Origin: Streptomyces sp. NBC_01241
GTDB lineage: Bacteria; Actinomycetota; Actinomycetes; Streptomycetales; Streptomycetaceae
Assembly: GCF_041435435.1 (NCBI RefSeq)
Contig: NZ_CP108494.1
Coordinates: 3,444,501-3,508,500, forward strand
Direction of reading: 5' to 3'
Length of the DNA: 64,000 bases
Shown here: piece by piece, positions 7,183-16,001 of the stretch
How positions within the stretch are numbered: the stretch's first letter is position 1
Layout: the number at the start of each line of letters is the position of its first letter
Notes under the pieces: model-generated
What the model was told of the DNA's origin: nothing
What the model saw: only the letters and a program-made list of their open reading frames with translations
Database searches by the model: none
Position numbers and translations under genes: made by a program

Positions 7183-7533
7183 ATGCCCAAGCGCAATCAC
7201 CCTGTACTGGCTCTCACCGCGGCCGTGCCGACCGCGACCGCCGTCGCCGCGGCCGGCGGAGCGCCGGCCTCCGCCGAGCTCGCTCCGAAACGGAACCTGA
7301 TCAACAAGATGGACGGGAGCCGCCTGGCGCTGCTCAACAACAGCACCGCCGAAGGCGCCACCGGCATCACCCTGCGGGACCCCGCGTGGAAGTACAGCAC
7401 CGAGCAGTGGGAGTTCGACTTTTCGGCCTGGCAGGCGGATGGACGTTCAACGACACCCCCACGGCCAACGGCCAGTCCGGGCGGGGTGGGCGATGCGCCC
7501 GGGCTCGCCGCCCACCCCTTCGTGGGAACGTGA
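7183..7533 (+). pseudogene. frameshifted secreted RICIN-like protein
   Basis: The frame starts MPKRNHPVLAL with a signal peptide ending near APASA, after a GAAAGGGA ribosome-binding region. It then reads RLALLNNSTAEGATGITLRD and PAWKYSTEQWEF, a pattern like ricin-type beta-trefoil repeats. At about 7436 the expected continuation (GGWTFNDTPTANGQ) is found one frame over, while the original frame turns into proline-rich noise and stops. So the gene is broken by a frameshift and its C-terminal part is lost. A sequencing error could explain the shift but not the missing end. Confidence 0.55.
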
Positions 7534-7600
7534 CACCCGAACCCCGATGTGTCAAGTTTTTTGCATCCCTTGTGCCCCGGCGGTGCATACGCGGACTCCG

Positions 7601-8401
7601 TCACTCCGCCGAAGACGCCTGCCGGAAGGCGGAGTTCACCGCGGTCAGCCCGCCGTCCACCCGTAGTGTCGTGCCGGTGATCCAGGCCGCGTCGCGCGAG
7701 GCGAGGAAGGCGACGGCGGACGCGATGTCGTCGGGTTCGCCGACCCGGCCGAGCGGGTAGAGGCGGCTCACCCGGGACAGTTCCGCGTCCCGGCCCGCCC
7801 AGGCGTCCGTGCGGACCGTGCCGGGTGCGACCAGGTTGACGCGTACACCGCGCGGTCCCGCATGGCCCGCGAGGGTGCGGGTGAGGCTGCCCAGGCCGGC
7901 CTTGGCGGCGCTGTAGGCGTGGTTGCCGAAGTCCTGTTCGCCGTTGACCGAGCCGATGTTGACGATCGCGCCCCGGCCGGAGGCCACCAGGTGCGGGAGG
8001 GCGGCGCGGGCGCACCGGTACGGGCCGGTGAGGGTGATGTCGAGGTCGCGCTGCCAGACCTCGTCGGGCTCGTCCTCGAAGAGCGGGGCATCGGACGTGC
8101 AGGCGTACGCGTTGTTCACCAGCACGTCGAGGGAGGCGAAGGCGGCGACGGCGTGGGCGACCGCGGCCTCGACCGCCGCCCGGTCGGACACGTCGCAGGG
8201 CAGCGACTCGGCGGTCCCGCCCGTCTCGCGTATCGCCGCGGCAGTGCTCTCGGCTCGGTCGCCGTCCAGGTCGGTGACCAGGACGCGGGCGCCCTCCGAG
8301 GCCAGCCGGCGGGCCGTGGCCGCCCCGATGCCCCGGCCCGCCCCGGTGATGAGCACGCCGTATCCGTCGAACCGTGAACCAGCAGAGGAAGGAGGAGTCA
8401 T
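7601..8401 (-). CDS. short-chain dehydrogenase/reductase
   Basis: This 266-residue classical SDR has the cofactor-binding TGAGRGIG at residues 19-26, NNAY at 96-99, and the catalytic set Ser151, Tyr163 and Lys167 (YSAAK). The acidic residue after the second strand (TDLDGD) suggests NAD(H) preference. The C-terminal WITGTTLRVDGG is typical of the FabG-like group. Its ATG overlaps the stop of the upstream serine hydrolase by 4 bp, so the two form a coupled operon. The substrate is unknown. Confidence 0.9.
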   Translation of the reverse strand: MTPPSSAGSRFDGYGVLITGAGRGIGAATARRLASEGARVLVTDLDGDRAESTAAAIRETGGTAESLPCDVSDRAAVEAAVAHAVAAFASLDVLVNNAYACTSDAPLFEDEPDEVWQRDLDITLTGPYRCARAALPHLVASGRGAIVNIGSVNGEQDFGNHAYSAAKAGLGSLTRTLAGHAGPRGVRVNLVAPGTVRTDAWAGRDAELSRVSRLYPLGRVGEPDDIASAVAFLASRDAAWITGTTLRVDGGLTAVNSAFRQASSAE

Positions 8402-9585
8402 AGCGCCGACCGTACTGCCCTGACCAGGGCCTGGGCACGGGGATCGGCGGTGACTCCCTTCTGCAGACCGTTCGTCACATAGCCCAGCGCGATACCGGAT
8501 TCGGGATCGGCGAAGCCGAGCGAACCGCCCCGGCCGGGATGGCCGAAGGAGCCGGGGGCGAGCAGCGGGGCCGCCGGGCCGTGCAGCATGTAGCCGAGGC
8601 CGAAACGGGTGTTGACGACCAGGACCCGGTCCGGGCCCGCCGACTCCTCGGTGCGGGCGAGGGTGAGGGTGGCCGGGGCGAACAGGCGGTGGCCGTCGAC
8701 CGGGCCGATCATCGCGGCGTAGCAGCGGGCCAGCGCGCGGGCGGTGGCGATGCCGTTGGAGGCGGGGAGTTCGGCCGCCCGGTAGTCGGGGGCGTTCTCG
8801 TCGGGGAAGGGGTCGATGGCCCCGAAGGCGCGGCGGGTGAGGGACTCCGGATCGCGGTACGCGTCGGTGACGGACCGCTTGGGGCGCATCCGCAGGGTGC
8901 CGCCGTTGCCCGCGAGGGCCGGTGGTTCGACGGGGCCGACGCGGCCCACCCGGTGCGCCTCGTCGGCCGGGAGGCCGAACCAGAAGTCCAGGCCGAGCGG
9001 GCGGGCGATCTCCTCGGCGATCCAGCGGCCGACGGTGCGGCCGGTGACCCGGCGCACCAGTTCACCGATGAGCCAGCTGTAGGTCTGGGCGTGGTAGCCG
9101 TGGTCGGTGCCGGGCTCCCACTGGGGGCGCTGGGCCGCGACCGCCTGCGGACCGGAGATCCCGTCGGCCGCCTCGGAGGGGGTCAGCGGGCAGTCGAGCG
9201 CGGGTATGCCGGCCCGGTGGGCGAGGAGGTGGCGGACGAGCACCCGCTCCTTGCCGGCCGCCTTGAACTCCGGCCAGTACGTGCCGACCGGGGCGTCGAG
9301 ATCGACCTGGCCGCGCTGGTGCAGCAGCAGCGGTACGGCGGCGGCGATGCCCTTGCCGGCCGAGCGGACGATCTGCACGGTGTCGACGGCCCACGGTTCG
9401 GCCCCGTCGACGTCTCTCGTACCGGCCCACAGATCGACGACTTTGCGCCCGTCCCGGTAGACCGTGACTGCGGCGCCGCGTTCGCCGCGCTGCTCGAAGT
9501 TACGGACGAAGGCATCCCGGACCGGTTCGAATCCGGCCGCCACCGTGCCCCGTACGTCCACACCTGTTCCTGCGTTCCCGCTCAT
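8398..9585 (-). CDS. serine hydrolase, beta-lactamase (class C/EstB-like) family
   Basis: This 395-residue protein belongs to the beta-lactamase-related family that includes esterases and D-amino-acid peptidases. The SxxK motif is SAGK (Ser75, Lys78), and a Tyr motif is in YHAQTYSW (Tyr169). LAHRAGIP and GHPGRGGSLGFADP are also characteristic. I see no signal peptide, which favours a cytoplasmic esterase over a resistance enzyme. ATG 9585 is chosen over an ATG five codons upstream. It is the first gene of a two-gene operon with the SDR; together they could hydrolyse an ester or lactone and oxidise the product (inference). Confidence 0.88.
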   Translation of the reverse strand: MSGNAGTGVDVRGTVAAGFEPVRDAFVRNFEQRGERGAAVTVYRDGRKVVDLWAGTRDVDGAEPWAVDTVQIVRSAGKGIAAAVPLLLHQRGQVDLDAPVGTYWPEFKAAGKERVLVRHLLAHRAGIPALDCPLTPSEAADGISGPQAVAAQRPQWEPGTDHGYHAQTYSWLIGELVRRVTGRTVGRWIAEEIARPLGLDFWFGLPADEAHRVGRVGPVEPPALAGNGGTLRMRPKRSVTDAYRDPESLTRRAFGAIDPFPDENAPDYRAAELPASNGIATARALARCYAAMIGPVDGHRLFAPATLTLARTEESAGPDRVLVVNTRFGLGYMLHGPAAPLLAPGSFGHPGRGGSLGFADPESGIALGYVTNGLQKGVTADPRAQALVRAVRSAL

Positions 9586-9627
9586 CCCCCCATGGTGCAT
9601 CCCGTCGCAGGTCGCGGGTGGGGCGGG

Positions 9628-10398
9628 TCAGCTCGAATCCACGGTCACGGAACGCGGGTCGAAGCCGAAGGGCAGCTCCAGGCGGTGGCCGCGCATCAGT
9701 TTCTCGTCACAGAGCAGATCCTGGGTGCGGTCGTCGGCGGCGATGACGCCTTCGCTCAGGACGACCGCGCGCGGGCAGAGCTCCAGGGCGTACGGCAGGT
9801 CGTGCGTGACCATGAGCACGGTGACGTCCAGGGACCGCAGGATGTCGGCGAGCTCGCGCCGGGAGGCCGGGTCCAGGTTGGAGGACGGTTCGTCCAGGAC
9901 GAGGATCTCCGGCCGCATGGCGAGGACGGTGGCGACGGCGACGCGGCGGCGCTGGCCGAAGGAGAGGTGGTGCGGCGGCCGGTCCGCATACTCCTCCATG
10001 CCGACCTGCGTGAGCGCTTCGGTGACGCGTTCCTCCAGTGCGGCGCCGCGCAGCCCGGAGGCGGCGGGGCCGAAGGCGACGTCCTCCCGGACGGTGGGCA
10101 TGAAGAGCTGGTCGTCGGGGTCCTGGAAGACGATGCCGACGCGGCGGCGGATCTCGGCGAGGTTGCGCTTCTCGACGGGGAGGCCGGCAACCCGGACGGT
10201 GCCCGCGCCGGCGTCGAGGATGCCGTTGAGGTGGAGGACGAGGGTGGTCTTGCCGGCTCCGTTGGGGCCGAGCAGGGCGACGCGTTCGCCCCGGTCGACC
10301 GTCAGGTTCACGCCGAAGAGCGCCTGGTGGCCGTCGGGGTAGGCGTAGGCGAGGCCGCTGACCTCCAGCGACGGCGCGGGGGCGGTGTGCACGCTCAT
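9628..10398 (-). CDS. cbiO: ECF-type Co/Ni transporter ATPase (CbiO)
   Basis: This 256-residue ABC ATPase has Walker A GPNGAGKT (44-51), Q-loop FQDPDDQLF (91-99), signature LSFGQ (145-149) and Walker B ILVLDE (165-170). The Gly-to-Phe change in the signature is seen in other CbiO proteins. It powers metal-ion import with the membrane protein CbiQ and the substrate-binding CbiM. Its ATG overlaps the cbiQ stop (ATGA), making it the third gene of the operon. The next gene downstream is a hydrolase ending the unit 42 bp away. Confidence 0.93.
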   Translation of the reverse strand: MSVHTAPAPSLEVSGLAYAYPDGHQALFGVNLTVDRGERVALLGPNGAGKTTLVLHLNGILDAGAGTVRVAGLPVEKRNLAEIRRRVGIVFQDPDDQLFMPTVREDVAFGPAASGLRGAALEERVTEALTQVGMEEYADRPPHHLSFGQRRRVAVATVLAMRPEILVLDEPSSNLDPASRRELADILRSLDVTVLMVTHDLPYALELCPRAVVLSEGVIAADDRTQDLLCDEKLMRGHRLELPFGFDPRSVTVDSS

Positions 10399-11156
10399 AG
10401 GGTCCATCCCAGCAGACAGATCGTGAGGGCGAGGACGGGGAGGGCGGCAGCGTACGCCCACTGGGTCCGGGAGGCCGTCACCTCGTCGATGACGGGCATG
10501 GAACCGGCGTAGCCGCGGCTGAGCATCGCGAGGTGGACGCGTTCGCCACGCTCGTACGACCTGATGAAGAGCGCGCCCGCCGATTTGGCCAGGACGCCCC
10601 ACTGCCGTATCCCGCGGGCCTCGAAGCCGCGGGAGCGGCGGGCGATCGACATCCGGCGCATCTCGTCGGTGATCACGTCGCCGTACCGGATCATGAAGGA
10701 CGCGATCTGGACGAGCAGCGGCGGCAGCTTGAGCCGTTGGAGGCCGAGCAGCAGTGCGCGCAGTTCGGTGGTGGAGGCGAGGAGTACGGAGGCGGCGACG
10801 CCGAGGGTGCCCTTGGCCAGGACGTTCCAGGCGCCCCAGAGGCCGGGGACGCTGACGGAGAGTCCGAGGACGTGGGTCTGCTCGCCGGGCACCACGAACG
10901 GCATGAGCAGCGCGAACGCGACGAACGGCACCTCGATGAGCAGCCGCTTGAGCAGGAAGCCCGCGGGGATGCGGGCCAGCGCGGTGACGGCGCCGATCAG
11001 TACCGCGTAGAACGCGAACGCCCACACCGCCTCGCGCGGCGTCGAGACGACGACCACGACGAAGCAGAAGGCGGCGGCGAGCTTGCAGTGCGGCGGCAGG
11101 TCGTGAACGGGCGAGTGCCCGTGCCGGTAGAGCCTGTGCGCATGTCCCGCGCCCAC
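10395..11156 (-). CDS. cbiQ: ECF-type Co/Ni transporter transmembrane protein (CbiQ)
   Basis: This 253-residue protein starts at GTG 11156, one base after the stop of the CbiM gene. It opens GAGHAHRLYRHGHSPVHDL, a His-rich start, then KLAAAF and about five to six membrane segments. It carries the two cytoplasmic motifs that contact the ATPase, including RRSRGFEARG and AMLSRGYAG (the Ala-Arg-Gly type coupling signature). It forms the transmembrane core of the energy-coupling module and is coupled to cbiO by a 4-bp overlap. Confidence 0.92.
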   Translation of the reverse strand: MGAGHAHRLYRHGHSPVHDLPPHCKLAAAFCFVVVVVSTPREAVWAFAFYAVLIGAVTALARIPAGFLLKRLLIEVPFVAFALLMPFVVPGEQTHVLGLSVSVPGLWGAWNVLAKGTLGVAASVLLASTTELRALLLGLQRLKLPPLLVQIASFMIRYGDVITDEMRRMSIARRSRGFEARGIRQWGVLAKSAGALFIRSYERGERVHLAMLSRGYAGSMPVIDEVTASRTQWAYAAALPVLALTICLLGWTL

Positions 11157-11157
11157 G

Positions 11158-12252
11158 TCAGACCATTTCCCGGTCGTGCGCGGAGCCGGCGGGCGTGTCC
11201 GGCGTGCGACGGCGGCGGAGCACGTAGAAGACCCCGCTGCCGACCACGATCGTGGCACCGACACCGATCACCCCGGCGAGGCCGCCGGAGACGCGGGCGT
11301 CGGAGACGTCCTTGACGCCGTAGTCGGCGAGCGGGGAGTCCTTGGCGGCGTGCTCCTCGGTCTTCTTGTCGATGCCCTGGTCGGCGGCGACCTTCTCCAG
11401 GCCGTCGGGGCTCGCGGAGGCGTAGAAGGAGACGAAGCCCGCCAGGACGAGGGCGGTGACCAGGCCGGTGGCCCAGAGTCCCCGGGTGGAGCGGGCGGCG
11501 ACCGGGGCGACGGGCTGCCGGGCCGGGGCGTCGACGAGCTCGCCGTCGACCCGGAGCTTGAGCGGGGCGGTGAGTCCGCGGGCGCCGTGGACCAGATCGG
11601 GGCGTACGGCGACGACGGCGCCGACGGTCAGCGCGGTGATCACGGCCTCGCCGATCCCGATGAGGACGTGGACCCCGACCATGGCGGTGAAGACCTTGCC
11701 GATCGAGATGTCCGTGGTGCCGCCGATCCAGTAGATCAGCGTGAAGACGCAGGCCGCGGCCGGTACGGAGACCAGGGCGGCGACGAAGGACGCGACCGTC
11801 ACGGAGCGGCGGGTCCGCGGGAGGACGCGGGCCAGCCCACGGAAGAGGGCGTACGCGACGACGGTGGTCGTGATGCCCATGTCGAGCACGTTCACGCCGA
11901 GCGCGGTGAGGCCGCCGTCGGCGAAGAGGATGCCCTGCATGAGCAGGACGACGGAGATACAGAGCACCCCGGTGTACGGCCCGACCAGGATCGCGGCGAG
12001 CGCCCCGCCCAGCAGATGCCCGCTGGTGCCCGCGGCGACCGGGAAGTTCAGCATCTGCACGGCGAAGATGAACGCGGCGACGAGACCGGCGAGCGGCGCG
12101 GTGCGCTCTCCCCCACTCTCGGCTGCGCTCGAGCGGGAGGTGCCCCCCAGTTCCCGCCGGGCGCCCCGCAGGCTGACGGCGACGGCGCCCGCGGCGACGA
12201 CTCCGGCGGCGGCGGAGACGGGGGCGTCGATGAATCCGTCGGGTACATGCAT
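11158..12252 (-). CDS. cbiM: CbiM substrate-binding component fused to PDGLE (CbiN/NikN-like) domain
   Basis: ATG 12252 begins MHVPDGFIDAP. In this family the N-terminal Met-His directly coordinates the metal, so the start is fixed by function. About residues 1-225 form the multi-TM CbiM domain. A linker leads to a C-terminal part with two further membrane segments around a periplasmic loop containing SPDGLEKVA, the PDGLE motif of NikN/CbiN. The product imports Ni2+ or Co2+. The Nur-like box upstream favours nickel. It is the first gene of the M-Q-O operon. A small low-complexity insert (SRSSAAESGG) lies after the first helix. Confidence 0.92.
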   Translation of the reverse strand: MHVPDGFIDAPVSAAAGVVAAGAVAVSLRGARRELGGTSRSSAAESGGERTAPLAGLVAAFIFAVQMLNFPVAAGTSGHLLGGALAAILVGPYTGVLCISVVLLMQGILFADGGLTALGVNVLDMGITTTVVAYALFRGLARVLPRTRRSVTVASFVAALVSVPAAACVFTLIYWIGGTTDISIGKVFTAMVGVHVLIGIGEAVITALTVGAVVAVRPDLVHGARGLTAPLKLRVDGELVDAPARQPVAPVAARSTRGLWATGLVTALVLAGFVSFYASASPDGLEKVAADQGIDKKTEEHAAKDSPLADYGVKDVSDARVSGGLAGVIGVGATIVVGSGVFYVLRRRRTPDTPAGSAHDREMV

Positions 12253-12310
12253 GTGGGCGCTCCGCTTCCTGCGATCCTGCGTGACCGCGAACGGTGTCGT
12301 GAACCGCTCA

Positions 12311-12341
12311 ATGATAGGGCCTTGTTGCAAATGCTTCGCAA
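12311..12341 (-). promoter_or_regulatory. Nur-like box over the cbiMQO promoter
   Basis: The sequence TTGCAA-N5-TCGCAA at 12325-12341 matches eleven of twelve fixed positions of the published Nur (nickel-responsive Fur family) box, tTGCaa-N5-ttGCAA. On the minus strand the same bases supply a -35 (TTGCGA, 12341-12336) placed 19 bp from a -10 TATCAT (12316-12311). The box lies 73 bp from the cbiM start. Nickel-bound repressor here would block transcription. No cobalamin riboswitch was noticed. Confidence 0.65.
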
Positions 12342-12457
12342 GAGCGGGAATGTCACAGCTGGCCGCCCCCGGCTCCCCGGCAGGAAACCTCACCGCGCCT
12401 TCAGCGGGAAATGTGGGACATTGAATGACAAACACGAACAGACTGGAGGAGTCGGCC

Positions 12458-12823
12458 ATGCCCCCCGTGATTCATGAACAGGCCGAGGCCTGGCTCGTCA
12501 ATGACACCCCCGACCTCCCGGCGGTACCGGTCGACCTGCTGTACGACGCCGACGTGGACCCGCGCACCGTCCATGTCGCCTTCCCCGGCGGCATCGACTG
12601 GGCCTTCAGCCGCGATCTGCTGGAGCGCGGACTGCGCTCCCCCGCCGAACTCGGCGGCATCCGGGTGTGGCCGTGCGGCCGGACCCAGCTGGTCGTGGAG
12701 CTCCGCTCGAAGGAGGGAGTGGAGGTGGTGCAGTTCGACAACGCGCCGCTGATCCGTTTTCTGCACCGCACCTACGGCGAGGACGCCCCCGACCGCACGC
12801 CCATGACCCATATGGACGCATGA
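12458..12823 (+). CDS. SsgA-like protein (SALP family)
   Basis: This 121-residue protein fits the actinomycete SALP family that guides septum site selection and cell-wall remodelling in sporulation. Supporting blocks are VPVDLLYDADVDPRTVHVAF, then IDWAFSRDLLERGLRSP and GIRVWPCG, ending in LIRFLHRTYG. It is shorter and more divergent than SsgA/SsgB. ATG 12458 has GGAGGAG 7 bp upstream; an in-frame ATG at 12425 lacks a site. It is divergent from the metal importer and followed by a strong terminator, so it is monocistronic. The specific paralogue is not assigned. Confidence 0.85.
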   Translation: MPPVIHEQAEAWLVNDTPDLPAVPVDLLYDADVDPRTVHVAFPGGIDWAFSRDLLERGLRSPAELGGIRVWPCGRTQLVVELRSKEGVEVVQFDNAPLIRFLHRTYGEDAPDRTPMTHMDA

Positions 12824-12874
12824 CACCCACGCAATGAGGCCCGCGCAATGAGGCCCACGCGATGACGCGTCCGC

Positions 12875-12913
12875 ATGACGGAAGCCCCCGTGCCGCACGG
12901 GGGCTTCCGTCAT
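12875..12913. terminator. 18-bp perfect hairpin terminator
   Basis: An 18-bp perfect stem (ATGACGGAAGCCCCCGTG and its complement) with a 3-nt loop separates the SALP gene from the convergent MMPL gene and can serve both. Confidence 0.85.
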
Positions 12914-12995
12914 CGCCCGGTCCCCCGTCCCCACAGGTATCCGGCGCATCCGGGGCCGCGCTCCGCTCGGACGCGGGCCCCTCAGGCTCCATGGC

Positions 12996-15233
12996 TCAGA
13001 CGCGGGTCAGCTCGCGCTCGCCCTCGGCGTCGTCGCCGAGTCCGCCGGCGCCGCCCCCGGACGTCTCGCCGAGCTGCTTGCGCAGCCCCTCGCCCTCCAC
13101 GTCCACGTTCGGCAGGAGCCGGTCCAGCCGGCGCGGCAGCCACCAGGCGCGCTTGCCGAGCAGGGCGAGGACCGCGGGCACGATCGCCATGCGGACCACG
13201 AACGCGTCGAAGAAGACGGCGATGGCGAGCGAGAAGCCGATCATCTTGACCATCTGCTCGCTGGAGCCGATGAAGCCGGCGAAAACCGCCATCATGATCA
13301 CGGCCGCGGCCGTGACGACCCTGGCGCCGTGCCGGAAACCGGTGACGATCGCCTGGCCGGGCTTCTCGCCGTGGACGTACGCCTCCCGCATCCGGGTCAC
13401 GAGGAAGACCTCGTAGTCCATGGCCAGGCCGAAGACCACGCCCACCATGAAGATCGGCATCATGGACATGATCGGGCCGGTCTGTTCCACGCCGAAGAGC
13501 GAGCCGAGCCAGCCCCACTGGAAGACCGCGACGACCGCGCCCAGGGCCGCGACGACCGAGAGCAGGAAGCCGAGGGCCGCCTTCAGGGGCACCAGCACCG
13601 ACCGGAAGACCAGCATCAGCAGCAGGAAGGCGAGGCCGACGACGAGCGCCAGGTACGGCAGCAGCGCGTCGTTCATCTTCTGCGAGAAGTCGATGTTCAT
13701 CGCCGTGGAGCCGGTGACCAGAACCTCGGCGCCGGTGCCGGACTTGATGTCCTTGCCCGTGTCACGGATCGCGTGGACCACGTTCTCGGTCTCGGTGGAG
13801 CTCGGCCGGTCCTTCGGGACGACGGTGATCATCGCGGTGTCGCCGGCCTTGTTGAACTGGGCCGGGGAGACGGCGACGACGCCCGGGATGCCGGAGATCT
13901 CGTCGGCGACCTGCTTGGCCGCGGTCTTGCCGTCGGAGCTGTTCACGGTGTCGACGACGACCATCAGCGGCCCGTTGAAGCCGGGGCCGAAGCCGTCGGA
14001 GAGCAGGTCGTAGGCGCGCCGCTGGGTGGTGCTGGTGGGCTGGGAGCCGTCGTCCGGCAGACCCATCTCCAGGGAGGCGGCCGGTACGGCGACGACACCG
14101 AGGCCGATGACACCGGCCAGCAGCACCCAGACCGGCTTGCGCAGCACGAACCGCGCCCAGCGGGTGCCCATGTTCGGCTTGTCCTCGGCCTGGCCAGGGG
14201 CCCCGGCGGCCTTGCGCGCCTTGCGTCCCAGGACCCGCTTGCCCGCGAAGCCCATCATGGCCGGGACCAGGGTGAGCGCGATGAGGACGGCGATCGCGAC
14301 CGTGCCGGCCGCGGCGAAGCCCATCTTCGTCAGCATCGGGATGTTCACGACGGCGAGGCCGACCAGCGCGATCACGACGGTGAGGCCGGCGAAGACGACC
14401 GCGGAACCGGCCGTACCGACGGCCCGTCCGGCCGCCTCCTCGCGCTCCCGGCCCTCGGCCAGCTCGGCGCGGTAGCGGGAGACGATGAACAGCGCGTAGT
14501 CGATGCCGACCGCGAGGCCGATCATCATCGCGAGGATGGAGGTGGTGGAGCCCAGGTCGAGCACGTTCGCCAGGGCCGTGATCGTCGAGACGCCGATGCC
14601 GACCCCGATCAGGGCGGTGAGCAGCGGCAGCCCGGCGGCGATCAGCGAGCCGAAGGTGATGACCAGCACCACCGCGGCGATGGCGACACCGATGATCTCG
14701 GTGGCTCCGGTCTCCGGCATCACCTGGAGCGCGTCACCGCCGATCTCCACGGTCATCCCGCTCTTCTGCGCCGTGTGGCCCGCGTCCTCCAGAGCGGTGC
14801 GGGTCGCGTCGGTCAGCTCCATCGAGTTGACCTTGTAGGACACGGAGACGTACGCCGTGGAGCCGTTCTTGCTGACGGCGCCCGCGGTGTACGGGTCGGT
14901 GACGGAGGCGATCTGGTCCGAGCCGGACTTCAGCTCGCCGGCGAGCCTGTTCACCTCGGCCTTGTTCGCCGGGTCCGTCATCTTCTGGCCGTCGGGGGCC
15001 TTGAAGACGACCCGTGCGGTCGCGCCGTCGGCGCCGGCGTCGGGGAAGCGCTGTTCCAGCAGGTCGAAGGCCCTCTGCGCCTCCGTACCCGGGATCGAGA
15101 AAGAACTGGAGGTGGCGGTGGACGCGGAGGCCGCGCCGAGTCCGGCGAGTGCCAGCAGTGCCACCCAGATCAGGGCGACATAGCGGCGGCGCCGGAAGGC
15201 GAGCCGTCCGAGCTTGTAGAGAAATGTGGCCAC
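12996..15233 (-). CDS. MMPL-family RND exporter
   Basis: This 745-residue protein has the MMPL plan: one N-terminal helix after a basic start, an extracytoplasmic domain of about 130 residues, a cluster of five to six helices, then the same arrangement again. Key blocks are GLAVGIDYALFIVSRYRAEL in the first half and GLAMDYEVFLVTRMREAY in the second; the Asp-Tyr pairs are the proton-relay positions. A hydrophilic tail of about 40 residues follows. Such pumps export lipids or drugs using the proton gradient. The gene lies 146 bp downstream of a TetR gene in the same direction, the likely repressor. Confidence 0.93.
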   Translation of the reverse strand: MATFLYKLGRLAFRRRRYVALIWVALLALAGLGAASASTATSSSFSIPGTEAQRAFDLLEQRFPDAGADGATARVVFKAPDGQKMTDPANKAEVNRLAGELKSGSDQIASVTDPYTAGAVSKNGSTAYVSVSYKVNSMELTDATRTALEDAGHTAQKSGMTVEIGGDALQVMPETGATEIIGVAIAAVVLVITFGSLIAAGLPLLTALIGVGIGVSTITALANVLDLGSTTSILAMMIGLAVGIDYALFIVSRYRAELAEGREREEAAGRAVGTAGSAVVFAGLTVVIALVGLAVVNIPMLTKMGFAAAGTVAIAVLIALTLVPAMMGFAGKRVLGRKARKAAGAPGQAEDKPNMGTRWARFVLRKPVWVLLAGVIGLGVVAVPAASLEMGLPDDGSQPTSTTQRRAYDLLSDGFGPGFNGPLMVVVDTVNSSDGKTAAKQVADEISGIPGVVAVSPAQFNKAGDTAMITVVPKDRPSSTETENVVHAIRDTGKDIKSGTGAEVLVTGSTAMNIDFSQKMNDALLPYLALVVGLAFLLLMLVFRSVLVPLKAALGFLLSVVAALGAVVAVFQWGWLGSLFGVEQTGPIMSMMPIFMVGVVFGLAMDYEVFLVTRMREAYVHGEKPGQAIVTGFRHGARVVTAAAVIMMAVFAGFIGSSEQMVKMIGFSLAIAVFFDAFVVRMAIVPAVLALLGKRAWWLPRRLDRLLPNVDVEGEGLRKQLGETSGGGAGGLGDDAEGERELTRV

Positions 15234-15379
15234 GGAGTCGTACTCCCGGTCAGGTCGTGTGCGTGGAAAAGGGCGTGAGGAACCAGCCCGACGACGAGAG
15301 CGGCGTGTCAGGTGGAGCTTGGGGAGAGGGCCGTACGAAGGGGACGGGTCGCGCTGAACGGACCTGCCGCGCGAAGGGG

Positions 15380-15952
15380 TCAGACTCCGAGAGCGGGGAG
15401 AACCACGGAGTCGACGTAGTCGGTGAGGAATGCCTGGTCGACGGCGCGGTCCTCGACCAGCTGCCGGGCGGCGAAGGCGCCGATCAGCATGTGCGATACG
15501 TATTTCAGCGCCGGATTGTCCGGACGCAGTTCACCCCGGGCCACAGCTCGGCGCAGCAGCGTGTCGAGGCCGGTCATCTCCGGCTCGATCAGCAGCTCGC
15601 GCAGGGCCTGGAGCAGATCGGGATTGTCGTGGACGGCATGGCTCAGGCCCCGCATCAGCGCGGAGTCCTTCTCCATCTGACAGTCGTCACTGCGGCTCAG
15701 CACGGCGTGGAAGTCACCACGCAGCGATCCGGTGTCGATCTCCGCGAGGGAGACCGGCTTGTTGTGCCGCAGGGCCGTGACGACCAGCTCGGGCTTGCTC
15801 CCCCACTGGCGGTAGAGGGTGGCCTTGCTGGAACGGGTACGGGCGGCGACGGCGTCCATGGTCAGGGCGTCGTAGCCGACTTCGCGGAGCAGGTCGAGCA
15901 CGGCGGCGTACAGCTCGCTCTCACGCTCGGGCGTGAGCCGGGTGCGCGCCAT
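15380..15952 (-). CDS. TetR-family regulator of the MMPL exporter
   Basis: This 190-residue repressor starts MARTRLTPERESELYAAVLD. The TetR helix-turn-helix is DALTMDAVAARTRSSKATLY (residues 28-47), followed by RQWGSKPELV and an all-helical ligand domain. Two palindromes of GAAAC/GTTTC type lie 50-112 bp upstream, so autoregulation together with the downstream exporter gene is likely. It is divergent from the tricorn protease gene, whose promoter may share the same region. Confidence 0.9.
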   Translation of the reverse strand: MARTRLTPERESELYAAVLDLLREVGYDALTMDAVAARTRSSKATLYRQWGSKPELVVTALRHNKPVSLAEIDTGSLRGDFHAVLSRSDDCQMEKDSALMRGLSHAVHDNPDLLQALRELLIEPEMTGLDTLLRRAVARGELRPDNPALKYVSHMLIGAFAARQLVEDRAVDQAFLTDYVDSVVLPALGV

Positions 15953-16001
15953 GGGTCGATCTCCCGTTCCCGTTTCTCGTTCTCGCACATCAGCCAATGG
16001 A

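Noticed and set aside
8539-10512. 657-codon plus-strand frame over the hydrolase and cbiO genes
   Set aside because: Shadow of minus-strand genes with complete catalytic motifs. Composition is Gly/Val/Arg-rich and spans two unrelated genes.
12253-12457. Cobalamin riboswitch before cbiM
   Set aside because: The leader is short, and I could not find a B12-box-like motif; a protein operator (Nur box) explains the region better.
11176-12477. 433-codon plus-strand frame opposite cbiM
   Set aside because: Asp/Gly/Arg-rich shadow; the minus frame starts with the metal-binding Met-His and is certain.
13329-15278. 649-codon plus-strand frame opposite the MMPL exporter
   Set aside because: Antisense shadow, Asp/Arg/His-rich, no start signal.
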